DNA of 64,000 nt from Imbricaverruca yamaguchii (GCA_034440575.1 JAOTOL010001508.1:824001-888000); one strand, 5' to 3'. Shown: positions 10,630 through 24,760, numbered from the stretch's first letter. Notes: generated by a model from the sequence alone, not told the origin. Numbers and translations are program-made.

Positions 10630-11335
10630 TTTTTATCCGGAAAGCATGGGAAAATGTTTGATGGGCAGGATCAACTCACATGCTTATCTGCCACCATGGT
10701 TCGCGACTGCAAATGCTGGAAACAAATTCTCCATCTTTTCTATAAATGCGAACAATGATGGGTTGTTTCATCAGCTTGAAGGAAGCACAAATGGCAACAG
10801 ATGCAGTGTTTGTTTGATCATATCAGAAGTATACGTGCGCCTACATGCATCCGCGCATGCGACGCTTTCCATCTTTGGCCTTCAGTGAAGACGATAAGTT
10901 TACTTATGTCGCACTAAGTCGGCACAGTCCCGGTAATTTCATGACACAGAGGTGTCGAGCCATTTGCCAAACTCAGGCGGCCAGGAACCTAAGTTCGACC
11001 CCTATGGATTCCCAGAATTTATCGACCGAGGTTGGTGACTGGGGCATAGGTTCACTCCCGCCATGCTACCTGGCTATTTTATGTCTACCATTGCGCATGC
11101 AAGACTTCGCAGTGGTGTGCATGTCTAACTGATTCAGAATAGAAGGCATATGAAATGCATCATTAAGGTCTTGCACTTTAATTTTACGTATTTCCATACG
11201 CATAGGATCATCACGTTGCATCACACGTGAGATACAATGTTTCCGCTATGCGTAAATGTGTATGCCAGCATACATAAATGTGCACATTTCATATATGTGC
11301 ACATGAGAATATAGCTATAATTGTATATATAATTA
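10630..11335. other. Unassigned spacer
   Basis: Unique-looking sequence between family A and the GT microsatellite. No gene or RNA recognised. Confidence 0.5.
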
Positions 11336-12010
<675 letters not shown>

Positions 12011-12310
12011 CGAGGGTCAACGGCAAGGTCAACAGGAAGGTCAATGGTAAGTGCGATAAACGACGAGCATTGTCAACGGACATATGTTCAAAGTCGAGTA
12101 TAGACAACGGGGTATATGGTCAGAGGGGTGTATGGTCAACAGGGAGTATGGTCAAGGGCAAGTATGGTCAACTGCGAGTATGGTCAACTACGAGTATTGT
12201 CAACGGCAAGCCTTGTCAACGGTGAGTATGTTCAACGGGGAGTATGGGCAACGGCATGTATGGCTAACGACGAGCATGGTCAACGTCGAGCATGATCAAC
12301 GGCAAGTTGG
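12011..12310. repeat. Degenerate ~16-bp tandem repeat
   Basis: Repeated short phrases such as ggtcaacggcaagtat, gagtatggtcaac and gagcatggtcaac, with many substitutions, so an old array. Confidence 0.8.
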
Positions 12311-13165
12311 CACGCCTGTGACGGTTAGTTCTGGATCGAATGGTTTAGACGTGTCTGGCCAGCTTATCTATCCCCAGTCTGAGCTGGCACTGAGCCCCAT
12401 GCGCCACCTACTCCCCAGGTGTGCCGGGGAGGGGGATAGCGGAGCGGCGTTCCCGCCGGAAATAAGCCCACCCGCCCGACGGCTGTTTATATCGGCTAAT
12501 GCGTGCGGCTCGGCCACAGCCAACTGCGCTGAATTGGTTGGTTGTCTCTGGCATCAAACACGACCAAACCGCCACTTCAGTTTGGCTTCTTTGTCTGTGC
12601 TTGTTAATCATATTTATTCGTTAGCGTAAGTTATTTAATTATATTTCAGCCATTTCGAAGTAGTCGACCAATACTTGAATTTTGGAGCAATGTTTCTGGT
12701 CGACTCTGGTAAGAATTGTTTGGAATAAATAGACTTCAAACTGACATGGAAGAACGTCAATTCATTCGGTAGACACTGCTGATACTGGGTTCAATCAGAT
12801 CAGTTTGAACGCATGTCATAGACAGTCGTTTCACGTTCGTGTTCGTTCCACATAAAGCTTGCAACAGTACATCCTGGCGTAAATGATTGTGAACAAACCA
12901 TTGGCTTCATTTTGTGTGTACCGAAATCAATCGTCTGGCCATAATAGCGTTATAGTCGGAGATGTCGTCCACTCTTCAATCCGAACCTGTTACGCAGCGC
13001 GGACCATCCGGAAAGTGCAGCGACTCCGCACATCACAGTGCCGATAGGTGTTCCTTTGGTGCATACCAGCGGGAGTTTAGGAGAGCAAAGCGTGCTCAAA
13101 TTGCCAGCTGTCCCTGCCGGCGGCCAATAATGCCAGCGGTGGGCCGTGACGGGGCTCTTCAGTCA
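12311..13165. other. Unassigned spacer
   Basis: Mixed unique sequence. No exon of the downstream peptidase or other gene could be recognised. A short GC-rich patch lies at 12410-12540. Confidence 0.45.
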
Positions 13166-14612
13166 CGTCTCCGCCGAGCCTGCTGTGTGGAGGTGTCCCC
13201 GCCGAGCCTGCTGTGTGGAGGTGTCCCCGCCGAGCCTGCCGTGTGGAGGTGTCCCCGCCGAGCCTGCTGTGTGGAGGTGTCCCCGCCGAGCCTGCCGTGT
13301 GGAGGTGTCCCCGCCGAGCCTGCTGTGTGGAGGTGTCTCCGCCGAGCCTGCTGTGTGGAGGTGCCTCCGCCGAGCCTGCTGTGTGGAGGTGCCACTGCAG
13401 CAGGTGTCCCCGCCGAGCCTGCTGTGTGGAGGTGCCACTGCAGCAGGTGTCCCCGCCGAGCCTGTCGTGTGGAGGTGTCCCCGCCGAGCCTGCTGTGTGG
13501 AGGTGCCACTGCAGCAGGTGTCCCCGCCGAGCCTGTCGTGTGGAGGTGTCCCCGCCGAGCCTGCTGTGTGGAGGTGTCCCCGCCGAGCCTGCTGTGTGGA
13601 GGTGTCCCCGCCGAGCCTGCTGTGTGGAGGTGCCACTGCAGCAGGTGTCCCCGCCGAGCCTGTCGTGTGGAGGTGTCCCCGCCGACCCTGCCGTGTGGAG
13701 GTGTCCCCGCAGTAGGTGTCCCCGCCGAGCCTGTCGTGTGGAGGTGTCCCTGCCGAGCCTGCTGTGTGGAGGTGTCCCCGCAGTAGGTGTCCCCGCCGAG
13801 CCTGTCGTGTGGAGGTGCCACCGCAGCAGGTGTCCCCGCCGAGCCTGCTGTGTGGAGGTGCCACCGCAGCAGGTGTCCCCGCCGAGCCTGCTGTGTGGAG
13901 GTGCCACCGCAGCAGGTGTCCCCGCCGACCCTGCTGTGTGGAGGTGCCACCGCAGTAGGTGTCCCCGCCGAGCCTGCTGTGTGGAGGTGCCACTGCAGCA
14001 GGTGTCCCCCGCCGAGCCTGCTGTGTGGAGGTGTCCCCGCCGAGCCTGTCATGTGGAGGTGTCCCCGCCGAGCCTGCTGTGTGGAGGTGTCCCCGCAGTA
14101 GGTGTCCCCGCCGAGCCTGTCGTGTGGAGGTGCCACCGCAGCAAGTGTCCCCGCCGAGCCTGCTGTGTGGAGGTGTCCCCCGTAGGTGTCCCGCCGAGCC
14201 TGTCGTGTGGAGGTGCCACCGCAGCAAGTGTCCCCGCCGAGCCTGCTGTGTGGAGGTGTCCCCGCCGAGCCTGCTGTGTGGAGGTGTCTCCGCCGAGCCT
14301 GCTGTGTGGAGGTGTCCCCGCCGAGCCTGCTGTGTGGAGGTGTCCCCGCAGTAGGTGTCCCCGCCGAGCCTGCTGTGTGGAGGTGTCCCCGCAGTAGGTG
14401 TCCCCGCCGAGCCTGCTGTGTGGAGGGGCCACCGCAGCAGGTGCCCCCGCCGAGCCTGCTGTGTGGAGGTGTCTCCGCCGAGCCTGCTGTGTAGAGGTGT
14501 CCCCGCCGAGCCTGCTGTGTGGAGGTGTCCCCGCCGAGCCTGCTGTGTGGAGGTGTCCCCGCCGAGCCTGCTGTGTGGAGGTGTCTCCGCCGAGCCTGCT
14601 GTGTGGAGGTGT
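13166..14612. repeat. Minisatellite family A, copy 2 (28/43-bp units)
   Basis: Same 28-mer and 43-mer units as the array at 9835-10629, here about 1.45 kb and all in one orientation. Variants include ccactgcag for ccaccgcag, cctgccg/cctgtcg for cctgctg, and a deletion form near 14180. Confidence 0.95.
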
Positions 14613-14756
14613 CACGGTGTCAGCAGCGCCGACGCCACGGCCGGTGACCTGGGGGACTTGGGCATCGACCGGCCCGACGGTGGCGTGCCGGCATGCCCGG
14701 CCGGCACTTATCGACGGCACCCAGTCAGTAGTAGCATGTGCCACACTGACTGCCAA

Positions 14757-15166
14757 CATTGACTACTGGATACTGACCATTGGACACTGACTACTGGACT
14801 CTGACTACTGGACAATGACTACTGGTCATTGGCTACTGAACACTGACTACTGGACCCTGACTGCTAGACTCTGACTACTGGACAATGACTGTTGAGCTCT
14901 GACGACTGAGTAATGACTACTGGGCACTGATTATTTAGTACTGACTACTGGATACTGACTACTGGACTCTGACTACTGGACAATGCCTACTGGACACTGA
15001 CTACTTGACTGACTACTAGACTCTGACTTCTGGACAATGACTACTGGACTCTGATTACTAGACACTAACTACTGGGTGCCGACTACTGGACACTGACTAC
15101 TGGATTCTGACTACTAGACTCTGACCACTGGACAATAACTACTGGACTCTGACTACTGGAGTCTGG
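14757..15166. repeat. Degenerate 14/15-bp tandem repeat
   Basis: Reiterated tgactactggacac / tgactactggactc / tgactactggacaa units with many point changes. Confidence 0.9.
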
Positions 15167-15708
15167 CCGTCGTCTAGCAGGCTGGCGGCAGGCACGGCAT
15201 TGGCTACTAGCTGGCCAGGAGGAAAGAGACACACCTGGGATGTCGGCACTGGAATGTAGATTGTGTGACGTGCGGTTCCTGCCGCCGTCGCTAGGTGGCA
15301 GAGTTGCAACTGAGCGCCGCGAGGCGGCCGCAGGTCCATCTCGGTCAGGTCAGGCCGAGCCGCTAGTTTGTGTGTGCCCAAGTGGCGACCAACACAAAGG
15401 TTTTGCTGGCCGCGCTCGTTAGTGATCGATCACAACATGGCGCGGACGACGATACAGGACTTCCACGAACGCGAGTCAGGAGCTAGAAAAACGATAAGTG
15501 GAGCGCCTGGCAGCACATATGGCGCAGCAGACGGAGATGCTGCTGGAGCAGCAGCTGCCGCAGCAGCGGCACGACGAGTGTGTCTCCGCGGCGCTGGAGG
15601 ACGTGCTGTGGTGTGTCCCACGGCTGCCCTAGAGGGCGACGCGAACGCCCTCAGCACCAGCGTCAACTGGAGCCGATTGTCCAGCGGCTGCTGCGAGTCG
15701 ACTCTCGC
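15167..15708 (+). other. GC-rich spacer, coding-like but unassigned
   Basis: About 540 bp of unique GC-rich sequence. From 15437 there is an ATG-started frame, and another frame is rich in glutamine and acidic residues (AQQTEMLLEQQLPQQ). This vaguely recalls the N-terminus of a retrotransposon Gag, but frames are interrupted and no domain is certain. The open frame from 15368 runs on only because the next minisatellite has no stop in that frame. Confidence 0.3.
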
Positions 15709-17311
15709 CAGCCACCTCCCGTCCAGCGCGGTACCACCAGCCATCTCCCGTTCAGCGCGGTACCACCAGCCACCTCCCGTCCAGCGCGGCACCACCAGCC
15801 ACCTCCCGTTCAGCGCGGTACCACCAGCCACCTCCCGTCCAGCGCGGTACCACCAGCCACCTCCCGTTCAGCGCGGTACCACCAGCCACCTTCCGTCCAG
15901 CGCGGTACCACCAGCCACCTCCCGTTCAGCGCGGTACCACCAGCCATCTCCCGTCCAGCGCGGTACCACCAGCCACCTCCCGTCCAGCGCGGTACCACCA
16001 GCCATCTCCCGTCCAGCGCGGTACCACCAGCCACCTCCCGTCCAGCGCGGTACCACCAGCCACCTCCCGTCCAGCGCGGTACCACCAGCCACCTCCCGTT
16101 CAGCGCGGTACCACCAGCCATCTCCCGTCCAGCGCGGTACCACCAGCCATCTCCCGTTCAGCGCGGTACCACCAGCCACCTCCCGTCCAGCGCGGTACCA
16201 CCAGCCACCTCCCGTCCAGCGCGGTACCACCAGCCACCTCCCGTCCAGCGCGGTACCACCAGCCACCTCCCGTCCAGCGCGGTACCACCAGCCACCTCCC
16301 GTCCAGCGCGGTACCACCAGCCACCTCCCGTTCAGCGCGGTACCACCAGCCATCTCCCGTCCAGCGCGGTACCACCAGCCACCTCCCGTCCAGCGCGGTA
16401 CCACCAGCCATCTCCCGTCCAGCGCGGTACCACCAGCCACCTCCCGTCCAGCGCGGTACCACCAGCCACCTCCCGTCCAGCGCGGTACCACCAGCCACCT
16501 CCCGTTCAGCGCGGTACCACCAGCCATCTCCCGTCCAGCGCGGTACCACCAGCCACCTCCCGTCCAGCGCGGTACCACCAGCCATCTCCCGTCCAGCGCG
16601 GTACCACCAGCCACCTCCCGTCCAGCGCGGTACCACCAGCCATCTCCCGTCCAGCGCGGTACCACCAGCCACCTCCCGTCCAGCGCGGTACCACCAGCCA
16701 CCCTCCGTTCAGCGCGGTACCACCAGCCATCTCCCGTCCAGCGCGGTACCACCAGCCACCTCCCGTCCAGCGCGGTACCACCAGCCATCTCCCGTCCAGC
16801 GCGGTACCACCAGCCACCTCCCGTTCAGCGCGGTACCACCAGCCATCTCCCGTCCAGCGCGGTACCACCAGCCACCTCCCGTTCAGCGCGGTACCACCAG
16901 CCATCTCCCGTCCAGCGCGGTACCACCAGCCCTCCCCAGACCCCTCCCGTCCAGCGCGGTACCACCAGCCATCTCCCGTCCAGCGCGGTACCACCAGCCA
17001 CCTCCCGTCCAGCGCGGTACCACCAGCCACCTGCCGTCCAGCGCGGTACCACCAGCCACCTCCCGTCCAGTGCGGTACCACCAGCCACCTCCCGTCCAGC
17101 GCGGTACCACCAGCCACCTCCCGTCCAGCGCGGTACCACCAGCCACCTCCCGTCCAGCGCGGTACCACCAGCCACCTCCCGTCCAGCGCGGTACCACCAG
17201 CCACCTCCCGTCCAGCGCGGTACCACCAGCCACCTCCCGTCCAGCGCGGTACCACCAGCCACCTCCCGTCCAGCGCGGTACCACCAGCCACCTGCCGTCC
17301 AGCGCGGTACC
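15709..17311. repeat. 29-bp minisatellite, about 55 copies
   Basis: The unit reads ccacctcccgtccagcgcgg plus taccaccag. Regular variants are t/c in cacctcccgt(t/c)cagc and cacc/catc. A KpnI-like GGTACC occurs in almost every unit. One irregular unit lies at 16930-16955. All three + frames remain open for hundreds of codons because the unit has no stop in any frame; not coding. Confidence 0.97.
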
Positions 17312-18937
17312 ACCGGTTGCCTGGAGTCCAGCGCCTTGCCGCACAGTTTCTACCAGCAATGTACTTGGACTAATTGTGGGTCATGCTGGCCCCGCTGTGT
17401 GGGAAGTGCAAGTTGAATTACATACCAGACATATGCATATGCATATATTTATATATATGCATGTATGTACATATACATCACAAAATCCTACCACCTTTAG
17501 AAGAGCAGGGGCTAGGTAGGGAGGGACCCTTTTCAGATGACCGCCCAGGATGAAATCGTTGCTACGCTATTCTTTCATATTTCATGGTATGTATGGTGTA
17601 GCATTTTGCGGTGGTTTGACTTTCCGGTATTCTTTGTGAATTCACGAATTCCACATTAAACGACAAGGAAGATGCTTTCAGCCCATATGCATATTGAGCT
17701 AGACGTCTTAATACTCGCCCTAGAGGAGGGGCGAAATCCGCCCACCCCTCCGGCTTTTCGTGCATAACTCCGGATATTATCGGCCGACATTCACCATTGT
17801 TTGCGTACCTCCTTCGAAAGGACCAGCGCGTTGTTTAAAGTAAGAAAAGCGAAAATCGGTTGAATGTTTTTCGAGTTAGGGACCGTCAAAGTACAACAAC
17901 AAAAATAGCAACGCCAGGCTAGAAAAATCGGCGCTGATGCGCTTCCTGTCTGTATATTGACATTAGGGAAGTGTTCTTGGTACACTAGCGACTTGTGTGA
18001 TGTATATTGTTCTGCTATATAGTTTCAAAGTCATGTTATTTCACCGGGGTCAAGTCAGGTGAAGTTCATGACGAGCCAATGGAACCAAACTTGGTCAACT
18101 GGAATGTTGTCATAAATGCAAATGACTGACATGCGATTGATGTCACTTTGTATGTTACTCCCTGAAAACTGCTGTTTTTAATTGTGTACCTAAGCGTTTC
18201 CATACTTTATTCAAGTACTTCACTGCTTTCTTTGCGAAGCCGGTTGCGCCGAGCCGTCCAACGGAGCAGTCGGGCGGGTGGCTCAGTTCCCGTATCTGGA
18301 GTAGGTAATAACCTAATATAGTGCTGCCATATAAGTGACCCGAAGTCAAATGCCGGGTCTATCATCTGTATTGTATCACTAGTAATGTATAAAATATCAT
18401 TGATGCCCATTTTGGAGCATTGATACACAATCTCAGCGGTCCATAATAATGACAGGCCAAGCAACGTAAAACCAGAAAATGTAACATTTTGACCCAATCT
18501 GACATTGAAGATATTGACCTAAAGTCATAAACTTTGCACACAATAGAGTTCACTACAATACCCATCCACCCTGCGTATTTCGTTCCTCCAGCTATAACGG
18601 GAGCACTGCATGACGAACGCAGTCGACGCGCCCCTATTTTCCAATTCCAATTCCTATAATAGGAGCAGAGATCTTAGGGGGCGGAATCCCCCTCCCCACT
18701 CCAGTGCGCGTAATTTTCAGGGGCCCTCCAGGGCGCGTGTTTATCCGACAGCTAACGAAGTCAAGCTTTAAACACGATTACACACAAAGGAGAATTTCGG
18801 TTTGTGAAAGCAAGCCATAAAAAGAACCGGTGGAAAAGAGCATCGCATCGTGTCTATCATATAGCGAATTTAGCATTAAGCAGTAGGTTTGGCGTAAATT
18901 AGGTAGCCAAGGCGTAGCTGTATACGTTCGTACTAGC
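17312..18937. other. Unassigned spacer with old repeat fragments
   Basis: No gene recognised. The phrase ctgcatgac...gcagtcgacgcgcccc near 18608-18638 resembles 40300-40330, so a degraded interspersed repeat of the TTAA-flanked type may lie here. Confidence 0.4.
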
Positions 18938-19678
18938 CAGCCGCTGTCTCGTGGCGTGGCAGTGGCTGGTGTGGCGCGCACAGCCGCTGTCCCGCGGCGT
19001 GGCAGTGGCTGGTGTGGCGCGTCCAGCCGCTGTCCCGCGGCGTGGCAGTGGCTGGTGTGGCGCGCCCAGCCGCTGTCCCGCGGCGTGGCAGTGGCTGGTG
19101 TGGCGCGCCCAGCCGCTGTCCCGCGGCGTGGCAGTGGCTGGTGTGGCGCGCACAGCCGCTGTCTCGTGGCGTGGCAGTGGCTGGTGTGGCGCGCACAGCC
19201 GCTGTCCCGCGGCGTGGCAGTGGCTGGTGTGGCGCGTCCAGCCGCTGTCCCGCGGCGTGGCAGTGGCTGGTGTGGCGCGCACAGCCGCTGTCCCGCGGCG
19301 TGGCAGTGGCTGGTGTGGCGCGTCCAGCCGCTGTCTCGTGGCGTGGCAGTGGCTGGTGTGGCGCGCACAGCCGCTGTCCCGCGGCGTGGCAGTGGCTGGT
19401 GTGGCGCGTCCAGCCGCTGTCCCGCGGCGTGGCAGTGGCTGGTGTGGCGCGCCCAGCCGCTGTCCCGCGGCGTGGCAGTGGCTGGTGTGGCGAGCCCAGC
19501 CGCTGTCCCGCGGCGTGGCAGTGGCTGGTGTGGCGCGCCCAGCCGCTGTCCCGCGGCGTGGCAGTGGCTGGTGTGGCGCGCCCAGCCGCTGTCCCGCGGC
19601 GTGGCAGTGGCTGGTGTGGCGCGCCCAGCCGCTGTCCCGCGGCGTGGCAGTGGCTGGTGTGGCGCGCCCAGCCGCTGA
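18938..19678. repeat. 43-bp minisatellite, about 17 copies
   Basis: The unit is agccgctgtcccgcggcgtg plus gcagtggctggtgtggcgcgccc. Variation is mainly cgcccag/cgcacag/cgtccag and cccgcgg/ctcgtgg. GC-rich, no stop in most frames, hence spurious long frames. Confidence 0.97.
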
Positions 19679-19717
19679 GCCGGCGTCCGCGGCCGACGGA
19701 CGGCGGGTGGTCGGCCG

Positions 19718-20415
19718 ACTACCCTGGTTACTTCCGCCGGGTGTGGCGGGTTATGTGGTACGGCCGACTACCCATCGTGACTTCCGCCGGGTGTGGCGGG
19801 TTATGTGGTACGGCCGACTACCCATCGTGACCTCCGCCGGGTGTGGCGGGTTATGTGGTACGGCCGACTGCCCTGGTTACTTCCGCCGGGTGTGGCGGGT
19901 TATGTGGTAGGGCCGACTACCCATCGTGACGTCCGCCGGGTGTGGCGGGTTATGTAGTAGGGCCGACTACCCATCGTGACTTCCGCCGGGTGTGGCGGGT
20001 TATGTAGTAGGGCCGACTACCCATCGTGACGTCCGCCGGGTGTGGCGGGTTATGTGGTACGGCCGACTGCCCTGGTTACTTCCGCCGGGTGTGGCGGGTT
20101 ATGTGGTACGGCCGACTGCCCATGGTTACTTCCGCCGGGTGTGGCGTGTTATGTGGTACGGCCAACTGCCCTGGTTACTTCCGCCGGGTGTGGCGGGTTA
20201 TGTGGTACGGCCGACTACCCATCGTGACTTCCGCCGGGTGTGGCGGGTTATGTGGTACGGCCGACTACCCATCGTGACCTCCGCCGGGTGTGGCGGGTTA
20301 TGTGGTACGGCCGACTGCCCATCGTGACCTCCGCCGGGTGTGCCGGGTTATGTGGTACGGCCGCCGGGTGTGGCGGGTTATGTGGTATGGCCGACTACCC
20401 ATCGTGACGTCCGCC
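19718..20415. repeat. 50-bp minisatellite, about 14 copies
   Basis: The unit is ggccgactacccatcgtgac plus ttccgccgggtgtggcgggttatgtggtac. It passes without a break into the 30-bp array that follows, which shares all but about 20 bp of the unit. Confidence 0.97.
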
Positions 20416-22025
20416 GGGTGTGGCGGGTTATGTGGTACGGCCGCCGGGTGTGGCGAGTTATGTGGTACGGCCGCCAGGTGTGGCGAGTTATGTGGTACGG
20501 CCGCCGGGTGTGGCGAGTTATGTGGTACGGCCGCCGGGTGTGGCGAGTTATGTGGTACGGCCGCCGGGTGTGGCGAGTTATGTGGTACGGCCGCCGGGTG
20601 TGGCGAGTTATGTGGTACAGACGCCAGGTTTGGCGAGTTATGTGGTACGGCCGCCGGGTGTGGCGAGTTATGTGGTACGGCCGCCGGGTGTGGCGGGTTA
20701 TGTGGTACGGCCGCCGGGTGTGGCGAGTTATGTGGTACGGCCGCCGGGTGTGGCGAGTTATGTGGTACGGCCGCCGGGTGTGGCAGTTACGTGGTACGGC
20801 CGCCGGGTGTGGCGGGTTATGTGGTACGGCCGCCGGGTGTGGCGGGTTATGTGGTACGGCCGCCGGGTGTGGCGAGTTATGTGGTACGGCCGCCGGGTGT
20901 GGCGAGTTATGTGGTACGGCCGCCGGGTGTGGCGAGTTATGTGGTACGGCCGCCGGGTGTGGCGGGTTATGTGGTACGGCCGCCGGGTGTGGCGGGTTAT
21001 GTGGTACGGCCGCCGGGTGTGGCGAGTTATGTGGTACGGCCGCCGGGTGTGGCAGTTACGTGGTACGGCCGCCGGGTGTGGCGTGGTACGGCCGCCGGGT
21101 GTGGGGTTATGTGGTACGGCCGCCGGGTGTGGCGAGTTATGTGGTACGGCCGCCGGGTGTGGCGAGTTATGTGGTACGGCCGCCGGGTGTGGCGGGTTGG
21201 CGGGTTATGTGGTACGGCCGCCGGGTGTGGCGGTTTGGTAGGGCCGGGTGTGGCGGGTTATGTGGTACGGCCGCCGGGTGTGGCGGGTTATGTGGTACGG
21301 CCGCCGGGTGTGGCGGGTTATGTGGTACGGCCGCCGGGTGTGGCGAGTTATGTGGTACGGCCGCCGGGTGTGGCGGGTTATGTGGTACGGCCGCCGGGTG
21401 TGGCGGGTTATGTGGTACGGCCGCCGGGTGTGGCGAGTTATGTGGTACGGCCGCCGGGTGTGGCGAGTTATGTGGTACGGCCGCCGGGTGTGGCGGGTTA
21501 TGTGGTACGGCCGCCGGGTGTGGCGGGTTATGTGGTACGGCCGCCGGGTGTGGCGGGTTATGTGGTACGGCCGCCGGGTGTGGCGAGTTATGTGGAATGG
21601 CTGCCGGGTGTGGCGAGTTATGTGGTACGGCCGCCGGGTGTGGCGAATTATGTGGTACGGCTGCCGGGTGTGGCGCCGTGTGTGGCGGTTATGTGGTACG
21701 GCCGCCGGGTTATGTGGTACGGCCGCCGGGTGTGGCGGGTTATGTGGTACGGCCGCCGGGTGTGCGGTGTGGTACGGCCGCCGGGTGTGGCGGGTTATGT
21801 GGTACGGCCGCCGGGTGTGGCGAGTTATTGTCGTGGTACGGCCGCCAGGTGTGGCGAGTTATGTGGTACGGCCGCCGGGTGTGGCGGGTTATGTGGTACG
21901 GCCGCCGGGTGTGGCGAGTTATGTGGTACGGCCGCCAGGTGTGGCGAGTTATGTGGTACGGCCGCCAGGTGTGGCGAGTTATGTGGTACGGCCGCCGGGT
22001 GTGGCGGGTTATGTGGTACGGCCGC
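20416..22025. repeat. 30-bp minisatellite, about 53 copies
   Basis: The unit is gtggtacggccgccgggtgt plus ggcgggttat, with g/a alternation in gcg(g/a)gttat. Its length is a multiple of three, so frames of 570-581 codons stay open on the + strand; these are repeat artefacts. Short deletions occur at 21090, 21200-21240 and 21680-21840. Confidence 0.97.
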
Positions 22026-24489
22026 AGGCCAGTGAGGTGTGGAAGCCCCTAGCGCTAGCGAGTCGCTGATGAGGTGTCGGCGAGGGTGCGCTGTCACTGC
22101 CCTGAACAGGGTCACTTCGGCAGCTGGCATCGGTACACTAGTCGTGCACCGGGCTTCCGCCACCTGCTTTTTGAAATCCCGGATAATAGAGTGAAGTTAC
22201 ATAATATAGTTGTAGCAATTCTTTCGAACGAAGAATTTGCGGTCCTGGCGAGGTTTGTCCAGACGTCACGAGCCACAGGCGCCTGGAGCTCGCAGATGGA
22301 GCTCAACTTCTGTACAGTTGGAAACAATTGGACAGCTCTTTGAACATGTCAGGCAAATAATATTTTTCGTAGTAGATTTTCAGCACAAGATTGAAATAAT
22401 TAGGCACAAAATGACACCTAAGAGGTGCATGGGAGCACTTTCACATCATTCTTCGATATTCTCAAATTCCTCGGAAGCGTTTTCTCGCTATCGTGTAGAT
22501 CGTATAAATATAAATACCTGGAACGACATGCTCAAAATGAAAAAAATACGTTTAGATTTAGGAGGCAACTACAGTATCGGTGAGGGTTTTGTGAACAAAA
22601 TGGATGGACTGTCAAATAATTGCTTACGTGATTTACAGCGCGGAATGACGACAACCAGCAGATAATTATTCCAGTTATTCGTTTCTTCGATTCCCTCATA
22701 TTATTTCTGCTTTTAGTAATGCAAATTCATGGATGCATCGGATCCGATGTCACAATAGCTTTACTTCCCGGTCTGAAGGTTCGTCTGTTGTGCGCGTGTT
22801 GCCTGTGCGGAACGTGGACCGTGGTTTATGGTCACAGCACCATAGACCTACATGAACGCACACCCCACTAACGACTGCTCGCCCGGGAAAAAGCCAGTCG
22901 CGTCAGGGCAAAACCATAGTCAACAGCGAATGTAATCAGACCGTGCACAGTTAATACAGAGACCGTGATCTTCAAGTGCATTGAGAGCAGACAGTGAGGA
23001 CAGACCGCGCACGGCCGTAGCATCGTTACATATACACTGAACACTTACATGCTTTTCGCATAATGTTGCATGAGCGTTGCACAAACGCAAATGCCCATGA
23101 GTTACAACTAATACTCGCAGAAAATCGACTTTGCTCGCGCTTTTAGCACGTCCTCGTTCTTCCGGAACCTCTGTAAGTGTCTTGCAATGGTATATTGAGC
23201 AGGCCTTGCAGGAAATGGATGAGTGAAGAAACAATAAGCATTTAGTGATTAGTTGCAATTGCGCTGGCCGTTTAAAGTGAACGCAAAATAACAACCATGT
23301 GCTGCATCCTATCTCGACGGTTTCGTGTTTTTGCCACCTCACCCGACATCGCAGTCCCATACTTCCAAATGAAACAGGGCTTCATGCAATAAGCTTTGCC
23401 AGGGTTGTTTGTAAATGTATGGGAAATCCGGCAGACATGGTAACGCTCGCAGAGGCAGCTCTTTCAGTGGCGGTCTGATTTATTTGTGTTGTTGCCCGTT
23501 CAGCCGTAAAGTGGTAGATTGCTAGGCATAGCAAGTCGTGGTGCTGAAGCCACAGTCCACAGGCTCAGAATTTGTGCTGTTCTCCTGTACGGATGGCCAC
23601 TGTATAATAACATTTTGGCTGCGAGAGAAGCCGAAAACAGCCTAGCTGCAGATACCATTCAAATCAACTGGAGCGAACGGGCCATAAAGCTACCTTTGAG
23701 ATGGTCATAACGTGCAGTACGTGCCCTAACATCGCAATCGCGAACATATATTTGCGTTCTTTACGAATCGGGTATTTCAGCGTGCTTGGTTCTGGCCCGA
23801 TTACGTATCCCCCTATGTAACTTCAGTTGTGATCATCTCTTATGGTTTTGTTGCTGTCGTTCAGGGAAGTTTTAACCGAACTGTGCTTTGAACAGGGATA
23901 GGTCAATTGTACATAGGGAGATATAGGTGAGCAGTGTTGTATTTTATTGCGCCATGGATAAGATGAACTTGATTGTTGAAACTCGATGAATACTGAGGTT
24001 TGTCTCTCACGAAAAGAAAATCAGGTGGCTACCCCCCCCCCCCCCCCACCCCCACCTTCTACCCTGATTTTTTCTCGCATTTTATAATTCAGTTGAAGAT
24101 TTAATCTGGTGATTTTGTAAGCTTTTCAAATGTGGCCTCCTCTCCACATCCTATCAGCAACCCATCACCCTCCCCGCTATGAAGATTCCTGGATCCGCCC
24201 ATAACTACTGAATATGCAATAATAATTGAAGCGAGTGCATATTTCCCCATCTTAGGGAACAAATTGTTGCGTAGTGTCGGTGTCCACCGGCAGGCAGTGC
24301 TATCCCTCTTCTCTTCAGTCCCATTCACCGGTCGGCAGGGTTGTAGACGGGTCTCGACCTGTAGCCGCGACACTCTCACAGGCCGCGACGCCTCGAATTC
24401 GGACCTTCAACTGTTCCTGATGACTAGCGCCGCCAGCAAACTGGCGGCACATGGCCCATCCCAGAACTCGCCACCTGACCCTCGGTAGC
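22026..24489. other. Unassigned region upstream of the first recognised peptidase exon
   Basis: No exon, RNA gene or transposon recognised. A poly-C tract lies at 24032-24056. Missing N-terminal exons of the peptidase were looked for here (family signatures such as DWVYEEE or WWSP) but not found. Confidence 0.45.
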
Positions 24490-24760
24490 ACCTGACCCGC
24501 CACAGCACCCGCCACCTGACCCTCCGACAGCACCTGACCCGCCACAGCATCTGACCCTCAACAGCCCCGCCACCTACACTCCGACAGCACCTGACCCTCC
24601 ACAGCACCCACCACCTACCCGCCGGGGCACATGACCCTCCACAGCACCAGCCACCTACCGGCCGGGGCGCCTGAGCTGCCTCAGCACCGTGACCTACCCG
24701 CCGGGGCGCCTGAGCTGCCTCAGCACCGTGACCTACCCGTCGGCGCGGGACGCCATCGAC
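24490..24760. repeat. Degenerate 18-45-bp tandem repeats
   Basis: Units around cagcacctgaccctccacag and a later perfect 39-bp duplication containing cctcagcaccgtgacctacc. Confidence 0.8.

Noticed and set aside
15368..17416. 682-codon + frame beginning with ordinary-looking sequence
   Set aside because: Only the first ~110 codons are outside the 29-bp array, all three frames stay open across it, and no conserved domain is visible.
19690..19740. Possible peptidase exon between the 43-bp and 50-bp arrays
   Set aside because: No family motif in any frame and no convincing acceptor-donor pair; too short to judge.
20290..22052. Open frames of 570-581 codons on the + strand
   Set aside because: They lie in a stop-free 30-bp minisatellite. 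The peptide is a bare 10-residue repeat in three registers, with no domain or splice structure.
22237..22665. 142-codon + frame downstream of the 30-bp array
   Set aside because: Low-complexity composition, no conserved motif, and overlapping equally long antisense frames.
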